Assembly: GCF_034120055.1 (NCBI RefSeq)
Contig: NZ_CP139368.1
Span: 992,001 to 1,056,000 of the forward strand
Length of the DNA: 64,000 bases
Source of the DNA: Microbacterium rhizosphaerae
Lineage (GTDB): Bacteria > Actinomycetota > Actinomycetes > Actinomycetales > Microbacteriaceae
Direction: 5' to 3'
The notes beneath the pieces are model-generated. The model was given only the letters and a program-made list of their open reading frames with translations, did no database searches and was not told the DNA's origin. This document shows positions 62,521 through 64,000 of the stretch, piece after piece. Position 1 is the first letter of the stretch. Every line of letters begins with the position of its first letter. Position numbers and translations under genes: made by a program.

Positions 62521-62817
62521 GTGTCGGTTTCCATCAAGCCGCTCGAGGACCGGATCGTCATCAAGCAGGTCGAGGCCGAGCAGACCACCGCGAGCGGTCT
62601 GGTCATCCCCGACACCGCCAAGGAGAAGCCCCAGGAGGGCGAGGTCGTGGCGGTCGGCCCCGGCCGCATCGACGACAACGGCAACCGCATCCCGCTCGAC
62701 GTCGCCGTCGGCGACCGCGTGATCTACAGCAAGTACGGCGGCACCGAGGTCAAGTTCGGCGGTGACGAGCTGCTCGTCCTGTCGGCGCGCGACGTGCTGG
62801 CGGTCGTCGTCCGCTGA
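62521..62817 (+). CDS. groES: Co-chaperonin GroES
   Basis: 98 residues from GTG 62521 (AAGAAGGAAGAGG upstream). Forms the heptameric lid of the GroEL chamber. The mobile loop ([20 protein letters not shown]) and the C-terminal [13 protein letters not shown] are typical. Two CIRCE sites indicate HrcA control. groEL is not downstream: a terminator and rarD follow, so groES stands alone. Confidence 0.98.
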   Translation: MSVSIKPLEDRIVIKQVEAEQTTASGLVIPDTAKEKPQEGEVVAVGPGRIDDNGNRIPLDVAVGDRVIYSKYGGTEVKFGGDELLVLSARDVLAVVVR

Positions 62818-62836
62818 TCGGCGACACCTGCTTTCC

Positions 62837-62870
62837 GAAGGGCCCGGATGCCACGGCATCCGGGCCCTTC
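62837..62870 (+). terminator. Terminator after groES
   Basis: Perfect 16-bp inverted repeat GAAGGGCCCGGATGCC / GGCATCCGGGCCCTTC with a 2-base gap, so probably a 4- to 6-base loop, 19 bases after the stop. Confidence 0.85.
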
Positions 62871-62908
62871 TGCGTCCCCGCGTCGCACCCCGCGCGTAGG
62901 CTGGTGCG

Positions 62909-63922
62909 GTGAGTCCTCCCCCTTCGTCCCCCGGGCCCGCGGGCGGCCCGGAGGCGGCTCGGGTCGAGGCTCTCGCGGACTGCACGGAGGTGCTGGGCAC
63001 CGGTGTCGTGCCGGTCGCCGCGTCCGATCGCGAGCGGCGGCGCGGGGTCGTCTACACGTTCTCCGCCTACCTGCTGTGGGGCGTGTTCCCGCTGTACTTC
63101 CTCCTGCTCGCCCCGACGGGGCCGTGGGAGATCGTCGCGTGGCGCATCATCCTCTCCTTCGTCTTCTGCGCGCTGCTGCTCACGGTCACGCGCACGTGGC
63201 CGAAGCTTCTGGCCATCGTTCGACAGCCGCGGCTGCTCGGCTGGACCGCGGCGGCCGGCGTCCTCATCTACGTCAACTGGCAGACGTACCTCATCGGAAC
63301 GCTGACCGGAAACGTGGTCGAGACGAGCCTCGGGTATTTCATCAACCCGATCGTGACCGTGCTGCTCGGTGTCCTGGTACTGCGTGAGCGCATCGACGTC
63401 CTGCAGTGGGTGGCGATCGGCATCGTGGTCGTCGCCGTGATCGTGAGCGTCGTCGCCTACGGCGACGTGCCGTGGATCGCGCTCATCCTCGCGTTCTCGT
63501 TCGGCTTCTACGGACTCGTCAAGAAGCGGATCGGCACCGCGGTGGATGCCGTGAGCGGCCTGACCCTCGAGTCGTTCTGGCTGCTGCCCGTCGCGATCGT
63601 CGAACTCATCGTCGTCGGGATGACGAGCGGACTCACGATCTTCGGCTACGGGCCATGGCACGCCGTGCTCGTGCTGATGGCGGGCGTCGTGACCGCGGTC
63701 CCGCTCCTCCTGTTCGCGTCGGGCGCGCGTCGCGTGCCGCTGACGATCGTCGGCCTGCTGCAGTTCATCACGCCGATCCTGCAGTTCCTCGTCGGCGTCG
63801 CGATCCTGCACGAGCCGATGCCCCCGGCGCGCTGGATCGGATTCGGGCTCGTCTGGATCGCGCTCATCCTGCTGACGGTCGACTCGCTGCGCAGCGTCCG
63901 ACGGTCCCGCGCCGCGGCCTGA
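62909..63922 (+). CDS. rarD: EamA-family transporter RarD
   Basis: 337 residues from GTG 62909. A 40-residue N-terminal extension precedes about ten membrane helices of the drug/metabolite transporter fold. RRGVVYTFSAYLLWGVFPLYF and the GFYGLVKKRI segment match RarD proteins. Substrate is not known for the family. It sits after the groES terminator, and no own promoter was obvious in the 38-base gap. Confidence 0.93.
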   Translation: MSPPPSSPGPAGGPEAARVEALADCTEVLGTGVVPVAASDRERRRGVVYTFSAYLLWGVFPLYFLLLAPTGPWEIVAWRIILSFVFCALLLTVTRTWPKLLAIVRQPRLLGWTAAAGVLIYVNWQTYLIGTLTGNVVETSLGYFINPIVTVLLGVLVLRERIDVLQWVAIGIVVVAVIVSVVAYGDVPWIALILAFSFGFYGLVKKRIGTAVDAVSGLTLESFWLLPVAIVELIVVGMTSGLTIFGYGPWHAVLVLMAGVVTAVPLLLFASGARRVPLTIVGLLQFITPILQFLVGVAILHEPMPPARWIGFGLVWIALILLTVDSLRSVRRSRAAA

Positions 63923-63953
63923 GGCCGCGGCATCCGTCTGCCCGTCACGGGAA

Positions 63954-63982
63954 TGAAACGCTCAGGCGGCGCGCTTTACAAT
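63954..63982 (+). promoter_or_regulatory. Possible promoter at the right edge of the window
   Basis: TGAAAC (63954-63959), 17-base spacer, TACAAT (63977-63982). It would serve a gene beyond base 64000. The first position of the -35 differs from the usual TTG. Confidence 0.45.
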
Positions 63983-64000
63983 CGGTAGGCCGGGACCCGC

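Noticed and set aside
1..64000. tRNA, rRNA, CRISPR array, insertion sequence or prophage
   Set aside because: No cloverleaf, rRNA signature, spaced repeat array, transposase or phage gene was seen on either strand by reading; small RNAs without strong structure could have been missed.

Overview
The window is very G+C-rich, has short intergenic gaps, many GTG and some TTG starts, and actinobacterial sigma-A-type promoters (TTGCCG/TTGCGA with TACACT or TATGAT). Gene content and order fit a high-GC actinobacterium of the family Microbacteriaceae, most likely Microbacterium or a close relative. That genus call is an inference from protein sequences and gene order. No rRNA, tRNA, CRISPR array, transposase or phage gene was found.

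Layout. 1-3423: a pair of convergent paralogous secreted proteins, two membrane proteins and a CxxC protein of unknown function. 3622-17573: a tightly coupled seven-gene operon encoding a Ser/Thr kinase with one membrane anchor, a 1982-residue Ig-like/FN3 surface protein, a MoxR AAA ATPase, a DUF58 protein, a membrane transglutaminase-like protein without a recognisable catalytic Cys or His, a membrane FHA protein, and a 98-residue protein with three copies of a Thr-containing motif. 17585-22247: the str operon (rpsL, rpsG, fusA, tuf) and its terminator. 22300-24138: a DUF4012 protein. 24190-41360: the S10, spc and alpha ribosomal clusters, with secY, adk, map, a DsbA-like thioredoxin, infA, rpmJ, rpoA and rplQ; rpsN is absent from its usual place between rplE and rpsH. 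41443-47028: a sugar-phosphate transferase, truA, a GT4 glycosyltransferase and small or hydrolase genes. 47049-49563: rplM-rpsI-glmM. 49567-52097: a Ppx/GppA phosphatase and an animal-type haem peroxidase. 52216-61167: coaA, glmS, acpS, alr, tsaE, tsaB, rimI, tsaD (cofactor, cell-wall precursor and tRNA t6A synthesis). 61196-63922: a THUMP-like methyltransferase, groES behind two CIRCE operators, and rarD.

How the genes work together. Most of the window makes the translation machinery (ribosomal proteins, EF-G, EF-Tu, IF-1), matures its products (map, secY), modifies its tRNAs (truA, tsaBDE) or supplies cell-wall precursors (glmM, glmS, alr). The accessory part with the most unexplained biology is the 3.6-17.6 kb operon. 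It holds a complete phospho-signalling set (kinase, FHA reader, candidate Thr motif) together with a MoxR/DUF58/transglutaminase-like module and a giant surface protein. I infer a phospho-regulated envelope assembly system; its biochemical output is unknown.

Other points of interest are a small REP-like repeat family scattered among the ribosomal genes (one copy lies inside the rplV reading frame), several structured leaders or intercistronic hairpins, and low-complexity charged tails on several ribosomal proteins.
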